Positions 52,463 to 61,025 of a stretch of DNA of 64,000 nt are shown in pieces. Source of the DNA: Bacteroidaceae bacterium. Lineage in GTDB: Bacteria; Bacteroidota; Bacteroidia; Bacteroidales; Bacteroidaceae. The stretch covers positions 56,686-120,685 of the forward strand of contig JAFYYH010000007.1 in assembly GCA_017557635.1 (NCBI GenBank). Direction: 5' to 3'. Positions within the stretch are counted from its first letter, which is position 1. Each line of letters begins with the position of its first letter. Made by a program: the position numbers and the translations under genes. The notes under the pieces are model-generated. The model did no database searches. It saw only the letters and a program-made list of their open reading frames with translations, and was not told the origin of the DNA.

Positions 52463-55003
52463 ATGAGAATTTCCGGAGTTTCTTTTTCAGTTTTAGGTTT
52501 GCTGGTGGCTGCCTGCGGAGGCGGCGCACCGACAGATGGTACCGGGCTGGCTAACGGCAAGTATACGGCCGATGCCCTTAACGTTGAGAGTACAATCACT
52601 GCTACGGTGACCGTAAAGGGTCACAAGATTGCCGCTGTGTCTGTGAAGGATAACGGCAATACCTACGCACAGTACACATCGCCTTACACTGTTGTCGCCA
52701 AGAGGATAGTTGAGGCCCAGAGTACGGATGTTGATGGCATAACAGGTGCCACATATTCATCGGACGCAGTCAAGAAGGCTGTCGATCTGGCTCTTGCACA
52801 GGCTCGCGGTGAGAAACCGGTTCCTGCCAAGAACGCAGCACTCTCTTTCACTCCCGGCACATATACCGGAAGCGGCAAGGGTTACGGCGGCCAGGTTCAG
52901 GCCCGCGTCACATTCAGTGAAACAGGTATTACAGAGATCCGTGTAGGCCAGCAGCGTGAGACCGCTCACGTGGGTGATGTAGCTCTGCAGACTCTGCCCG
53001 ATAAGATCATTGCAGCTAACGGACTTGGTGTTGACGCCGTTTCAGGTGCCACAATGTCAAGTTTCGGCCTTAAGGAGGCTGTCCTTGCTGCTGCCGATCA
53101 GGCTGCTGTAACCAACCGCAAGGCGTTCATCGACAACACCGTAAAGGCTCAGGCCGGTGCTCCCATTGAGGATACATGGGATGTTGTCATCATAGGTGGC
53201 GGCGGTGCCGGTCTCTGCGCTGCAGCACAGGCTGCCCAGGACGGTAGCACAGTTCTGATCATTGAGAAGAACGCCGAACTTGGCGGTAACACTCTGGTAT
53301 CAGGCGGTGTCTATCAGTCAGTTGACCACAGTCTGGTATGGGATATCAAGAAGCCTACCGCTACCAGTGCCAAGGGCTTTGACGGCAAGAATCACAATAA
53401 GGTACGCGCAACCGTTGGTTGCGTAAATGACCTCAAGGTTATCTACAACTGGAGTGAGGAGCCGTTTGATGCAGCATACTACAAGGATCACGAGTTCGTT
53501 GCAGGTGATATCGTAGAACTCTCCAAGCATGGAGTTCACCCCGAGTATCTGCAGACTCTCCAGGATCTTAAGAAAGAGATTAAGGCATATCTGGATTACG
53601 CAGAGCCCCAGCTCAAGAAGGGTACACCTGAGAACCAGCTTCTGCTCTTCTCAACCACTAATCTGCATATCTTCCAGACCTACTACGGCGGTCTGCGTCA
53701 GAACACCGCCAAGGACGAGTGGATCTACGGTGACTATGACCTGGTTAAGCAGTTCATCGTTGAGGGTGAGCAGCTCAAACCCTGGCTCATGGAGATGGGC
53801 GTAGGCTTCAGCGACAGCCAGTCAACACTGGTAGGTGCCCTTTGGTATCGCGGTAACACCATGAACGGTTGCACTGCCGATGCCGACGGTGACGGCAATC
53901 CCGAGCGTTATTCAGGCAACTGGGGCTCATACGTTATGGCTCCTCTGGCAGTTGTCAATAATGCCGATAAGCACAACCGTGTACTCAGAGAGACCAGCGC
54001 CAACGAACTCATATTCGAGAACGGCCGCGTAACAGGCGTAAAGGCCAAGATGGCCGATGGTACCGAGGTTACCGCTCACGCCAAGAAGGGTGTGATCATT
54101 GCAACCGGCGGATACGCAGCCAATATTCAGAAGGTACTCAAGACCAACAAGTACTGGTCACGCCAGTACCTGTCACCCAATATCGGTACAACCAACCGCT
54201 CATCACTGCGCGGTGACGGTATCGACATGGCTCAGAAGATTGGTGCAGCTACAGTAGGCGAGGGCTATACACAGCTCATGCCTCTGGCTTACATCGCTGA
54301 CGGTGCCATAGCATTCGGCGGTGTTGAGAACGTAGTATTCATCAGCACCAAGGACGGTAAGCGTTACGTTGACGAGTGCTCTGAGCGCGATGTACTTTCA
54401 CTGAACGGATTCAAGCACGGCATTGAGCTGGAAGGCAGACGCGGCGTATACTTCTATGTCATGGGCGGAGGCGGCTTCGGCGGCTTTGGCGGTGGCTTTG
54501 GCGGCTTCGGCGGCGGTGGCGGCGGTCATGCTTTCAACGGCCGTGACTGGAGCGGTAAGGCATCGGCTCTTCCCGAACTCTTTGATGAACTGGGTATCAA
54601 GCTGGATGCCGAGGTCGTAAAGAACAGCATCCGTGAGTATGATATGGCCGTTATGGAAGGCCGTGAGCCCTCTCCGATAGGCAAGCGTCACGCAACCGGT
54701 ATCATCGGCTCAGCTCGTCGCGGTGCCGACGGTCAGTATGACAAGTCAACCTACAACATTGACGATGCCAACCTGACAATCCGCGTTCTTGCTCCTTCAA
54801 CCCACCACACCATGGGCGGTCTTAAGATTGACCTGGACCGCCGTGTTCTGGATGAGAACGGCAAGGCCATTCCAGGTCTGTATGCAGCCGGTGAGGTTAC
54901 CGGCGGATTCTTTGGCGGTAACCGTCTGGGCGGTAACGCTCTTACCGAGTGCATGGCATCGGGCCGTATCGCCGCCAAGGGCGTTGAAAAGGATAACCAA
55001 TAA
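52463..55003 (+). CDS. Lipoprotein flavin reductase: two FMN-binding domains plus fumarate-reductase-like FAD domain
   Basis: An 846-residue lipoprotein (Cys18). Two small FMN-binding domains of the RnfG/NqrC type come first, with attachment motifs DGITGATYSS (Thr97) and DAVSGATMSS (Thr197). An FAD domain starts at DVVIIGGGGAG (240-250), with the active-site-type HHTMGG and the end GNRLGGNA typical of fumarate/urocanate reductases. Residues 668-688 are a GGF-rich loop. Being exported and joined to rnf, it probably uses electrons from the Rnf/FMN chain to reduce an external acceptor. No flavin transferase (ApbE) gene is in the window. Confidence 0.9.
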   Translation: MRISGVSFSVLGLLVAACGGGAPTDGTGLANGKYTADALNVESTITATVTVKGHKIAAVSVKDNGNTYAQYTSPYTVVAKRIVEAQSTDVDGITGATYSSDAVKKAVDLALAQARGEKPVPAKNAALSFTPGTYTGSGKGYGGQVQARVTFSETGITEIRVGQQRETAHVGDVALQTLPDKIIAANGLGVDAVSGATMSSFGLKEAVLAAADQAAVTNRKAFIDNTVKAQAGAPIEDTWDVVIIGGGGAGLCAAAQAAQDGSTVLIIEKNAELGGNTLVSGGVYQSVDHSLVWDIKKPTATSAKGFDGKNHNKVRATVGCVNDLKVIYNWSEEPFDAAYYKDHEFVAGDIVELSKHGVHPEYLQTLQDLKKEIKAYLDYAEPQLKKGTPENQLLLFSTTNLHIFQTYYGGLRQNTAKDEWIYGDYDLVKQFIVEGEQLKPWLMEMGVGFSDSQSTLVGALWYRGNTMNGCTADADGDGNPERYSGNWGSYVMAPLAVVNNADKHNRVLRETSANELIFENGRVTGVKAKMADGTEVTAHAKKGVIIATGGYAANIQKVLKTNKYWSRQYLSPNIGTTNRSSLRGDGIDMAQKIGAATVGEGYTQLMPLAYIADGAIAFGGVENVVFISTKDGKRYVDECSERDVLSLNGFKHGIELEGRRGVYFYVMGGGGFGGFGGGFGGFGGGGGGHAFNGRDWSGKASALPELFDELGIKLDAEVVKNSIREYDMAVMEGREPSPIGKRHATGIIGSARRGADGQYDKSTYNIDDANLTIRVLAPSTHHTMGGLKIDLDRRVLDENGKAIPGLYAAGEVTGGFFGGNRLGGNALTECMASGRIAAKGVEKDNQ
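54464..54526 (+). repeat. Gly-Phe-rich coding repeat in the flavin reductase
   Basis: Codes 21 residues of GGGGFGGFGG type, between a strand (GVYFYVM) and the next helix of the FAD domain. Confidence 0.85.
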
Positions 55004-55015
55004 AACAATACTGGG

Positions 55016-55939
55016 ATGATTGCATTCCCGAACGCCAAGATAAACATAGGACTCAATGTCGTGGCAAAACGCAGTGACGGATACCACGACATTGAGACTG
55101 TGTTCTATCCGGTGCTCCTTCAGGACGCACTGGAGATAAAGCTTATGCGTCCGCTTGATCCGGCGCAGCTCCGCAAACGTATCGAGGCCGGCCTGCTTGT
55201 GCAGCCGGATGATGCATTCATGCCTTTCAGGCTGCTTCCCAGAAAAAAGGAGGACATACCCTGCTGCTCGCTTGAGATGACGGGAAACGAGTTCCCGTTC
55301 GTTGCGGCCGATAACCTCGTTGTCAAGGCCTACCTGCTGCTTCAGCAGGATTTTGACCTTCCGTCAATAGATATCAAACTGCACAAACATATCCCGTCGG
55401 GCGCCGGCCTGGGCGGAGGCTCATCGGACTGTGCATTCATGATCACTCTGCTGAACCGCCGTTTCAACCTGCGTATGCGCGAAAGCATGATGGAGCGCTA
55501 CGCTGCACGCCTGGGTTCTGACTGTGCGTTCTTTGTTTCCAATACCCCGTCATTAGCTACGGGTAGGGGTGAGATACTTAACCCCATAAACCTTTCACTT
55601 AAGGGTTATACAATCCTTCTGGTTAAGCCCGATGTATCAGTAAGCACTGCCGAGGCATACGGTGGCGTTACTCCTCACAAGCCGGAAACAGCTCTTGCCG
55701 ATGCAGTGATGCGTCCCGTGAGCGAATGGAAGGATTGTGTCTTCAATGACTTCGAGCCTTCGGTATTCAAGAAGTATCCGCTCCTGGCCGAGATAAAGCA
55801 GAAGCTCTACGACCTTGGAGCAGAGTACGCCGCAATGACCGGCTCCGGTTCCACCATCTACGGCATCTTCCGTGAGCCTCTGGATGCTCCCGCTGACCTC
55901 TTCCCCGGCATGTTCACCTGCCAACGTGAACTGATGTGA
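55016..55939 (+). CDS. ispE: 4-diphosphocytidyl-2-C-methyl-D-erythritol kinase
   Basis: A 307-residue GHMP kinase of the non-mevalonate isoprenoid pathway. The start PNAKINIGLNVVAKRSDGYHD, the ATP loop GAGLGGGSSDCAF and the C-terminal AMTGSGSTIYGIF are all diagnostic. It begins 12 bases after the flavin reductase and may be co-transcribed. Its stop codon lies in the left arm of a REP-like element. Confidence 0.95.
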   Translation: MIAFPNAKINIGLNVVAKRSDGYHDIETVFYPVLLQDALEIKLMRPLDPAQLRKRIEAGLLVQPDDAFMPFRLLPRKKEDIPCCSLEMTGNEFPFVAADNLVVKAYLLLQQDFDLPSIDIKLHKHIPSGAGLGGGSSDCAFMITLLNRRFNLRMRESMMERYAARLGSDCAFFVSNTPSLATGRGEILNPINLSLKGYTILLVKPDVSVSTAEAYGGVTPHKPETALADAVMRPVSEWKDCVFNDFEPSVFKKYPLLAEIKQKLYDLGAEYAAMTGSGSTIYGIFREPLDAPADLFPGMFTCQRELM

Positions 55940-56055
55940 CAAAGGGGACGGTTCCGTTTGGCACGCTAGAAATTGATCCCATCTGCGCTACAGTATGCTC
56001 AGTTGGGGTTTTTGCTTTTAGCAGACGAGCCAAACGGAACCGTCCCCTTTGTCAC
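55936..56055. repeat. REP-like palindrome, family 1, enclosing a terminator
   Basis: Perfect 27-base arms at 55936-55962 and 56029-56055 around GGGGACGGTTCCGTTTGG, ending GTCAC/GTGAC instead of the GGTA ends of the other copies. The left arm contains the ispE stop (TGA, 55937-55939). The 66-base spacer holds a separate hairpin and T run (55978-56015). The remaining 85 bases to the next gene show nothing else clear. Confidence 0.9.
55978..56015 (+). terminator. Probable ispE terminator inside the REP-like element
   Basis: An interrupted stem (CCCA/TGGG, CTG/CAG, GC/GC, with single mismatches) followed by a T-rich tail, enclosed by the 27-base REP arms. Confidence 0.55.
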
Positions 56056-56140
56056 GCTTGTTAATGTTTCATGTTAATGTTTCAAAATGTACTTTAACTT
56101 GAGATATTTTGAACATTATCAATAATAAAGATAATCTGTT

Positions 56141-56800
56141 ATGAATTTCCGCACAGTCAGAATTTGTTTGTCCCGAGGGTGGTATCGCATTGTTTGTAGT
56201 GTATCTTTGCTGCTTTTGCCTCTGTTTTGCGGTAAAAGTGATGTGTTTGCTGCTACGTATCCTGCATTGCAGGAGGCTGGAGATACGGTTTCCGTAAAGA
56301 AGGGCGATGTCATTACCGGTGTAGTCCGTAAGAAGGACGGCACGCCGTTTCCTGGTGTGAAAATAACCCAGAAATTATATAATACCATTCCTGGGTTATC
56401 ACCAGATGCTGAGTGGCCTGTTGCCGTTACTGATGAGAACGGTGTCTACTCTATCACAGTGAATGACCCTAAGGAGTGTTTCTACTTTTATTATCCAAAT
56501 TATGTCATTGAATACTTTTACCTGAATCGCAAGAATCACGACATCATATTGTTCGAAAAGGCTGCTGATTTTGATAAGGAGTACGGAACTAATGAAACAT
56601 CGGAAAAAAAGAAACTTCAGGATAAGACTGCTCCTGGAATGGTAATCATGACAGCTTATGGAACACCTAGGTGGAAGGGCGCCAGTGGCATACAATACTT
56701 CGATATCCAAAAAGATACGACTCTATCCAGACTGAGTCAGGAGATGATGGATAAAGTCCGTGCTTACGAACTTGAGCAGGAACAGAAAAACGCAAAATGA
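56141..56800 (+). CDS. Secreted protein with carboxypeptidase-regulatory-like domain, unknown function
   Basis: A 219-residue protein with a long signal peptide (hydrophobic core VCSVSLLLLPLF) and a CarboxypepD-reg-like beta-sandwich (ITGVVRKKDGTPFPGVKITQ ... GVYSITV). The second half is charged and of no known family. AT-richer than its neighbours, with no operon partner. Its last codons (N-A-K-stop) belong to the left arm of a REP-like palindrome. Confidence 0.7.
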   Translation: MNFRTVRICLSRGWYRIVCSVSLLLLPLFCGKSDVFAATYPALQEAGDTVSVKKGDVITGVVRKKDGTPFPGVKITQKLYNTIPGLSPDAEWPVAVTDENGVYSITVNDPKECFYFYYPNYVIEYFYLNRKNHDIILFEKAADFDKEYGTNETSEKKKLQDKTAPGMVIMTAYGTPRWKGASGIQYFDIQKDTTLSRLSQEMMDKVRAYELEQEQKNAK

Positions 56801-56837
56801 CACAATAGGGACAGTCCCTACTGTGTCATTTTGCGTT
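56789..56837. repeat. REP-like palindrome, family 2
   Basis: Arms of 24 bases (56789-56812 and 56814-56837, one mismatch) around GGGACAGTCCC, with outer AATGACAC/GTGTCATT. The left arm includes the stop codon of the preceding gene (TGA, 56798-56800). A decayed relative lies at 9942-9978. Confidence 0.85.
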
Positions 56838-56865
56838 GTTGAAAACGCGTGGATAAGTATTGGAT

Positions 56866-56903
56866 GCGGTTTGCTGAAGGGAGTAGGCAAACCGCTATTT
56901 TTG
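56866..56903 (+). promoter_or_regulatory. dnaB promoter overlapping a terminator-like inverted repeat
   Basis: TTTG at 56870-56873 and TATTTTTG at 56896-56903 (22 bases apart) form a -33/-7 pair, 21 bases before the dnaB ATG. A perfect nine-base inverted repeat (GCGGTTTGC 56866-56874, GCAAACCGC 56887-56895) sits between and over them, followed by the T-rich -7 region. It may be the terminator of the upstream gene, an operator, or both. Confidence 0.55.
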
Positions 56904-56924
56904 TAAACGTAACGAAGAAAGAAA

Positions 56925-58430
56925 ATGGCAGATTCCAAAACGAGACAGCGTTCCCGCAGCAACACCGACGGTATTGTGCTCAATCACCTCCAGCCTCAGG
57001 CACTTGAACTTGAGGAGGCCGTGATCGGTGCACTGATGATAGAGCAGGATGCATTCCCAAAGGTTAGTGACATAGTCAAGAAGGAATCATTCTACGATCA
57101 TCGTCATCAGGTGATTTATGAGGCTGTGGCAAACCTGTCGCTGAATCAGCGCCCCATTGACATCCTGACTGTGACTGAGCAGCTAAAGAGCAATGGCACG
57201 CTTGAGGAGGCAGGAGGTGCTCTCTACGTGACCCAGCTGGCTGGCAAGGTTACATCATCGGCCCACATTGAGTATCACGCACGTATTATCGCTCAGAAGG
57301 CTATGGCCCGCGAGCTGATAACATTCACCAGCGAGATCCAGACCGAGGCTTTTGATGATACGACCGATATCTCCGAGCTGCTGGGTGAGGCCGAGAACAA
57401 ACTGTTCCAGATTGCGCACCGCAACGTCAAGAAGGACTTTGCGTCGATTGACGTGGTACTGCAGGAATCGGTCAACCGTATTCGCACGGCGTCACAGCGC
57501 GCAGAGGGCATGAGCGGACTGGCCAGCGGATTCAATGATCTTGATAACATCACTTCCGGCTGGCAGAAATCAGACCTCATTATCCTGGCTGCACGTCCTG
57601 CTATGGGTAAGACGGCATTCGCACTCTCAATGGCCAAGAACATTGCAGTGAACAACGAGCACCCGGTCGCTCTGTTCTCACTTGAAATGAGTAATGTTCA
57701 GCTGGTAAACCGCTTGATATCAAGCGTGTGCGAGATTCCGGGCAACAAGCTTCGTGACGGACGTCTGGCTCCTTATGAGTGGCAGGTTCTGGACAGCAAG
57801 ATCAATGCTCTGCAGAACGCGCCCATCTATCTGGACGATACCCCGTCACTCTCCATCACCGAGTTCCGCACCAAGGCAATCCGTCTTAAGCAGGAGCATC
57901 AGGTGGAGCTGATCATCATTGACTATCTGCAGTTGATGAACGCCAGTGGAATCCGTTTCGGTAACCGTCAGGAGGAGATCAGTACAATCTCGCGTAACCT
58001 CAAGGGTATAGCCAAAGAGCTGGATATACCTATCATCGCCCTGTCACAGCTGAACCGTGGCGTCGAGGGCCGTGAGGGTTACGAGGGTAAGCGCCCTCAA
58101 TTGTCTGATCTGCGTGAGTCCGGTGCCATTGAGCAGGATGCCGATATCGTTTGCTTCATCCACCGTCCGGAGTACTACAAGATCTACGAGGACAACAACC
58201 ACAATGATCTGCACGGCATTGCCGAGATCATCATTGCAAAGCACCGTAACGGTGGAGTGGGTGATGTGCGTCTGTCATTCCAGAGTGATCTGGCTCTCTT
58301 CGACAACATAGGTTCAGGTGATTCCGGCGGCCGCAGAGGCAGCGTAAAGCGTTCCAAGATGAACGACGAACCGCTTCCGCCCGATGATCCGCTGGGTGGT
58401 GCTCCGGATGCCGGAGACATACCTTACTGA
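56925..58430 (+). CDS. dnaB: Replicative DNA helicase DnaB
   Basis: A 501-residue hexameric helicase. The N-terminal primase-interacting domain (PQALELEEAVIGALMIEQDAF) is followed by a RecA-like core with Walker A ARPAMGKTAF, Walker B LIIIDYLQLM and the arginine-finger region RESGAIEQDADIV. The last 40 residues are a charged, Pro-rich tail. No intein. It has its own promoter and terminator. Confidence 0.95.
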   Translation: MADSKTRQRSRSNTDGIVLNHLQPQALELEEAVIGALMIEQDAFPKVSDIVKKESFYDHRHQVIYEAVANLSLNQRPIDILTVTEQLKSNGTLEEAGGALYVTQLAGKVTSSAHIEYHARIIAQKAMARELITFTSEIQTEAFDDTTDISELLGEAENKLFQIAHRNVKKDFASIDVVLQESVNRIRTASQRAEGMSGLASGFNDLDNITSGWQKSDLIILAARPAMGKTAFALSMAKNIAVNNEHPVALFSLEMSNVQLVNRLISSVCEIPGNKLRDGRLAPYEWQVLDSKINALQNAPIYLDDTPSLSITEFRTKAIRLKQEHQVELIIIDYLQLMNASGIRFGNRQEEISTISRNLKGIAKELDIPIIALSQLNRGVEGREGYEGKRPQLSDLRESGAIEQDADIVCFIHRPEYYKIYEDNNHNDLHGIAEIIIAKHRNGGVGDVRLSFQSDLALFDNIGSGDSGGRRGSVKRSKMNDEPLPPDDPLGGAPDAGDIPY

Positions 58431-58442
58431 ACCGTAAAATGA

Positions 58443-58476
58443 GTCAGCAGATTTGCATTGGTCTGCTGACTTTTTT
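58443..58476 (+). terminator. Intrinsic terminator of dnaB
   Basis: Perfect nine-pair stem GTCAGCAGA/TCTGCTGAC with a ten-base loop and six T residues, 13 bases past the stop. Confidence 0.9.
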
Positions 58477-58477
58477 A

Positions 58478-58485
58478 TACCTTTG
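58478..58485 (+). promoter_or_regulatory. -7 promoter element for pheT-yebC
   Basis: TACCTTTG directly after the dnaB terminator and 26 bases before the pheT ATG. Confidence 0.65.
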
Positions 58486-58511
58486 CGGGTTGAAAAAGAA
58501 ATAGGTGTTTT

Positions 58512-61004
58512 ATGAACGTTTCATATAAGTGGCTAAAGGAGTACGTTGACTTTGATCTGACCCCGGATGAGGTTGCTGCAGCGCTTACATCAGTAGGTCT
58601 CGAGGTTGACGGAGTAGAGGAGGTCCAGTCAGTAAAAGGCGGCCTGAAGGATATCGTGATAGGTGAGGTTCTCACCTGCGTTGAGCATCCCAATTCAGAC
58701 CATCTGCATGTAACCACAGTTAATCAGGGCAGCGGAGATCCCGTACAGATTGTATGCGGTGCTCCCAACGTGGCAGCCGGCCAGAAGGTCGTTGTCGCTA
58801 CCATCGGCGCCAAGATTTATGAGGGTGATGAGTGCTTTGCCATCAAGCCTTCAAAACTGCGCGGCGTTGAGTCATTCGGAATGCTTTGCTCTGAGAAGGA
58901 ACTGGGTCTGGGTAATGACCACTCAGGTATCATGGTTCTTCCGGCCGATGCCGTTCCCGGCACTCCTGCAGCTGAATACTTCCATCTTGAGTCAGACTTT
59001 GTGATTGAGGTTGATATCACCCCCAACCACTCAGACGCATGCTCACACTGGGGCGTTGCCCGTGACTTCTATGCATGGCTGCTCCAGAACGGTTACAAGA
59101 CCGCTCTGCACCGTCCCGATGTTGACGGCTTTAAGGTCGATAACCAGGACCTCAAGATTGACATTGACGTTCAGAATACTGAGGCTTGCCCGCGTTATGC
59201 CGGAGTAAGCATCAAGGGTGTCACCGTTAAGGAGAGTCCCGACTGGCTTAAGAACAAACTCACAGCCATCGGCCTGCATCCCATCAACAATATCGTCGAT
59301 ATCACCAACTACATACTGTTTGCTTACGGACAGCCTCTGCACAGCTTTGATGCTGATAAGATCAAGGGCGGCAAGGTGGTTGTAAAGACCATGCCCGAGG
59401 GTACTCCGTTCGTTACTCTTGATGGCATTGAGCGCAAGCTTTCAGAGCGTGACCTTATGATCTGCAACACTCAGGAGCCCATGTGTATGGGTGGCGTGTT
59501 CGGAGGTCTGGAGTCGGGAATATCGGACTCAACCAAGAACGTGTTCCTGGAGAGTGCATATTTCCATCCCACCTGGATCCGCAAGAGCGCACGCCGTCAT
59601 CAGCTCAGCACCGATGCTTCATTCCGCTTTGAGCGCGGTATCGATCCCAACGGCACACTGTATGCACTCAAGCAGGCTGCCATGCTGGTTAAAGAACTGG
59701 CCGGCGGTACCATTTCAATGGATATCAAGGATGTTTATCCTACCAAGATAGAGAACTTCAAGATTGACTTTGAGTTTGACTACGCAGACCGTCTTATCGG
59801 CAAGCAGCTTGACCGCAAGGTTATGAAGAGCATTGTCGAGAACCTGGGCATCACAGTTGAGTCATTCTCCGAGACTGGCATGAAGCTCTCAGTTCCTCCT
59901 TTCCGCGTAGATGTTCAGCATCCGTGCGATGTAGTGGAGGAGATTCTCCGTATCTACGGTTACAACAACATAGACTTTGACAAGTCAGTCAAGTCAAGCC
60001 TGACCGTTCAGGGCGAGGTTGACCGCTCACACAAACTGCAGGATCTGGTATCTGAGCAGTTGGTTGGTTGCGGATTCAATGAAATCCTGAACAACTCGCT
60101 CACCCGCGCCGCCTACTATGACGGTCTGGAGTGCTGCCCGCCCGAGAAACTGGTTCACGTAATCAATCCGCTCAGTGCCGATCTGAACGTACTGCGTGAG
60201 AACCTGGTATTCGGCGGTCTGGAGAGCCTGTCACACAATATCCGCCGTCAGAGCTCAGATCTCAGGTTCTTTGAGTTCGGCAAGTGCTACTATTTTGACG
60301 GTGTAAAGCGTGAGGCACTCAAGGAGCCGGGTAAGGACGGCGAGCCTCAGAATCCGCTGCGTGCATACTCTGAGGATTATCATCTGGGTCTCTGGATTAC
60401 CGGTCAGCGTGTATCGGGCTCATGGGCTCATGCCGATGAGAAGAGCTCCGTATATGAACTTAAGGCATACGTAGAGAATGTGTTCAAGCGTATCGGCCTG
60501 GCACAGAACGCCATTCAGATTGAGGAGTTTGACAACGCCATATACAGCTGCGGTCTGCGTTACAAGCTGCGTTCAGGCAAGACTGTTGCAGAACTTGGCC
60601 TGGTTGCCCGCGGCCTGCTTAAGGCTACTGATGTGGAGCAGCCTGTATATTATGCCGATATCAACTGGGATGAGCTGCTCAAGGCTACCCGCAAGGTTAA
60701 GACCAGCTTCACTGACCTGCCCAAGTATCCGGCCGTTCGCCGTGACCTGGCTCTGCTGGTTGACAAGAGCGTCAAGTTCAGCGACATTGAGAAGCTGGCT
60801 TACCAGACCGAGAACAAGATCCTTAAGGAGGTTACCCTGTTTGACGTATATGAGGGCAAGAACCTTGAAGCCGGCAAGAAGAGCTACGCTGTAAGCTTCC
60901 TGCTGCAGGATGAGAGCCAGACCCTTAACGATGCCCGCATTGACAAGGTCATGAACAACATGATTAATGCAATGCAGAGCAAACTGGATGCAAAATTGAG
61001 ATAA
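58512..61004 (+). CDS. pheT: Phenylalanyl-tRNA synthetase beta subunit
   Basis: An 830-residue subunit with, in order, an N-terminal tRNA-binding (EMAP-like) domain, the B3/B4 editing region (FRFERGIDPNG), the B5 domain, the core (LRENLVFGGLESL) and the C-terminal anticodon-binding FDX-ACB domain (DLPKYPAVRRDLALLVD). pheS is not adjacent, as is common in Bacteroidetes. yebC follows after 21 bases and is probably in the same operon. Confidence 0.95.
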   Translation: MNVSYKWLKEYVDFDLTPDEVAAALTSVGLEVDGVEEVQSVKGGLKDIVIGEVLTCVEHPNSDHLHVTTVNQGSGDPVQIVCGAPNVAAGQKVVVATIGAKIYEGDECFAIKPSKLRGVESFGMLCSEKELGLGNDHSGIMVLPADAVPGTPAAEYFHLESDFVIEVDITPNHSDACSHWGVARDFYAWLLQNGYKTALHRPDVDGFKVDNQDLKIDIDVQNTEACPRYAGVSIKGVTVKESPDWLKNKLTAIGLHPINNIVDITNYILFAYGQPLHSFDADKIKGGKVVVKTMPEGTPFVTLDGIERKLSERDLMICNTQEPMCMGGVFGGLESGISDSTKNVFLESAYFHPTWIRKSARRHQLSTDASFRFERGIDPNGTLYALKQAAMLVKELAGGTISMDIKDVYPTKIENFKIDFEFDYADRLIGKQLDRKVMKSIVENLGITVESFSETGMKLSVPPFRVDVQHPCDVVEEILRIYGYNNIDFDKSVKSSLTVQGEVDRSHKLQDLVSEQLVGCGFNEILNNSLTRAAYYDGLECCPPEKLVHVINPLSADLNVLRENLVFGGLESLSHNIRRQSSDLRFFEFGKCYYFDGVKREALKEPGKDGEPQNPLRAYSEDYHLGLWITGQRVSGSWAHADEKSSVYELKAYVENVFKRIGLAQNAIQIEEFDNAIYSCGLRYKLRSGKTVAELGLVARGLLKATDVEQPVYYADINWDELLKATRKVKTSFTDLPKYPAVRRDLALLVDKSVKFSDIEKLAYQTENKILKEVTLFDVYEGKNLEAGKKSYAVSFLLQDESQTLNDARIDKVMNNMINAMQSKLDAKLR

Positions 61005-61025
61005 TAACTAAAACAATACAATACA

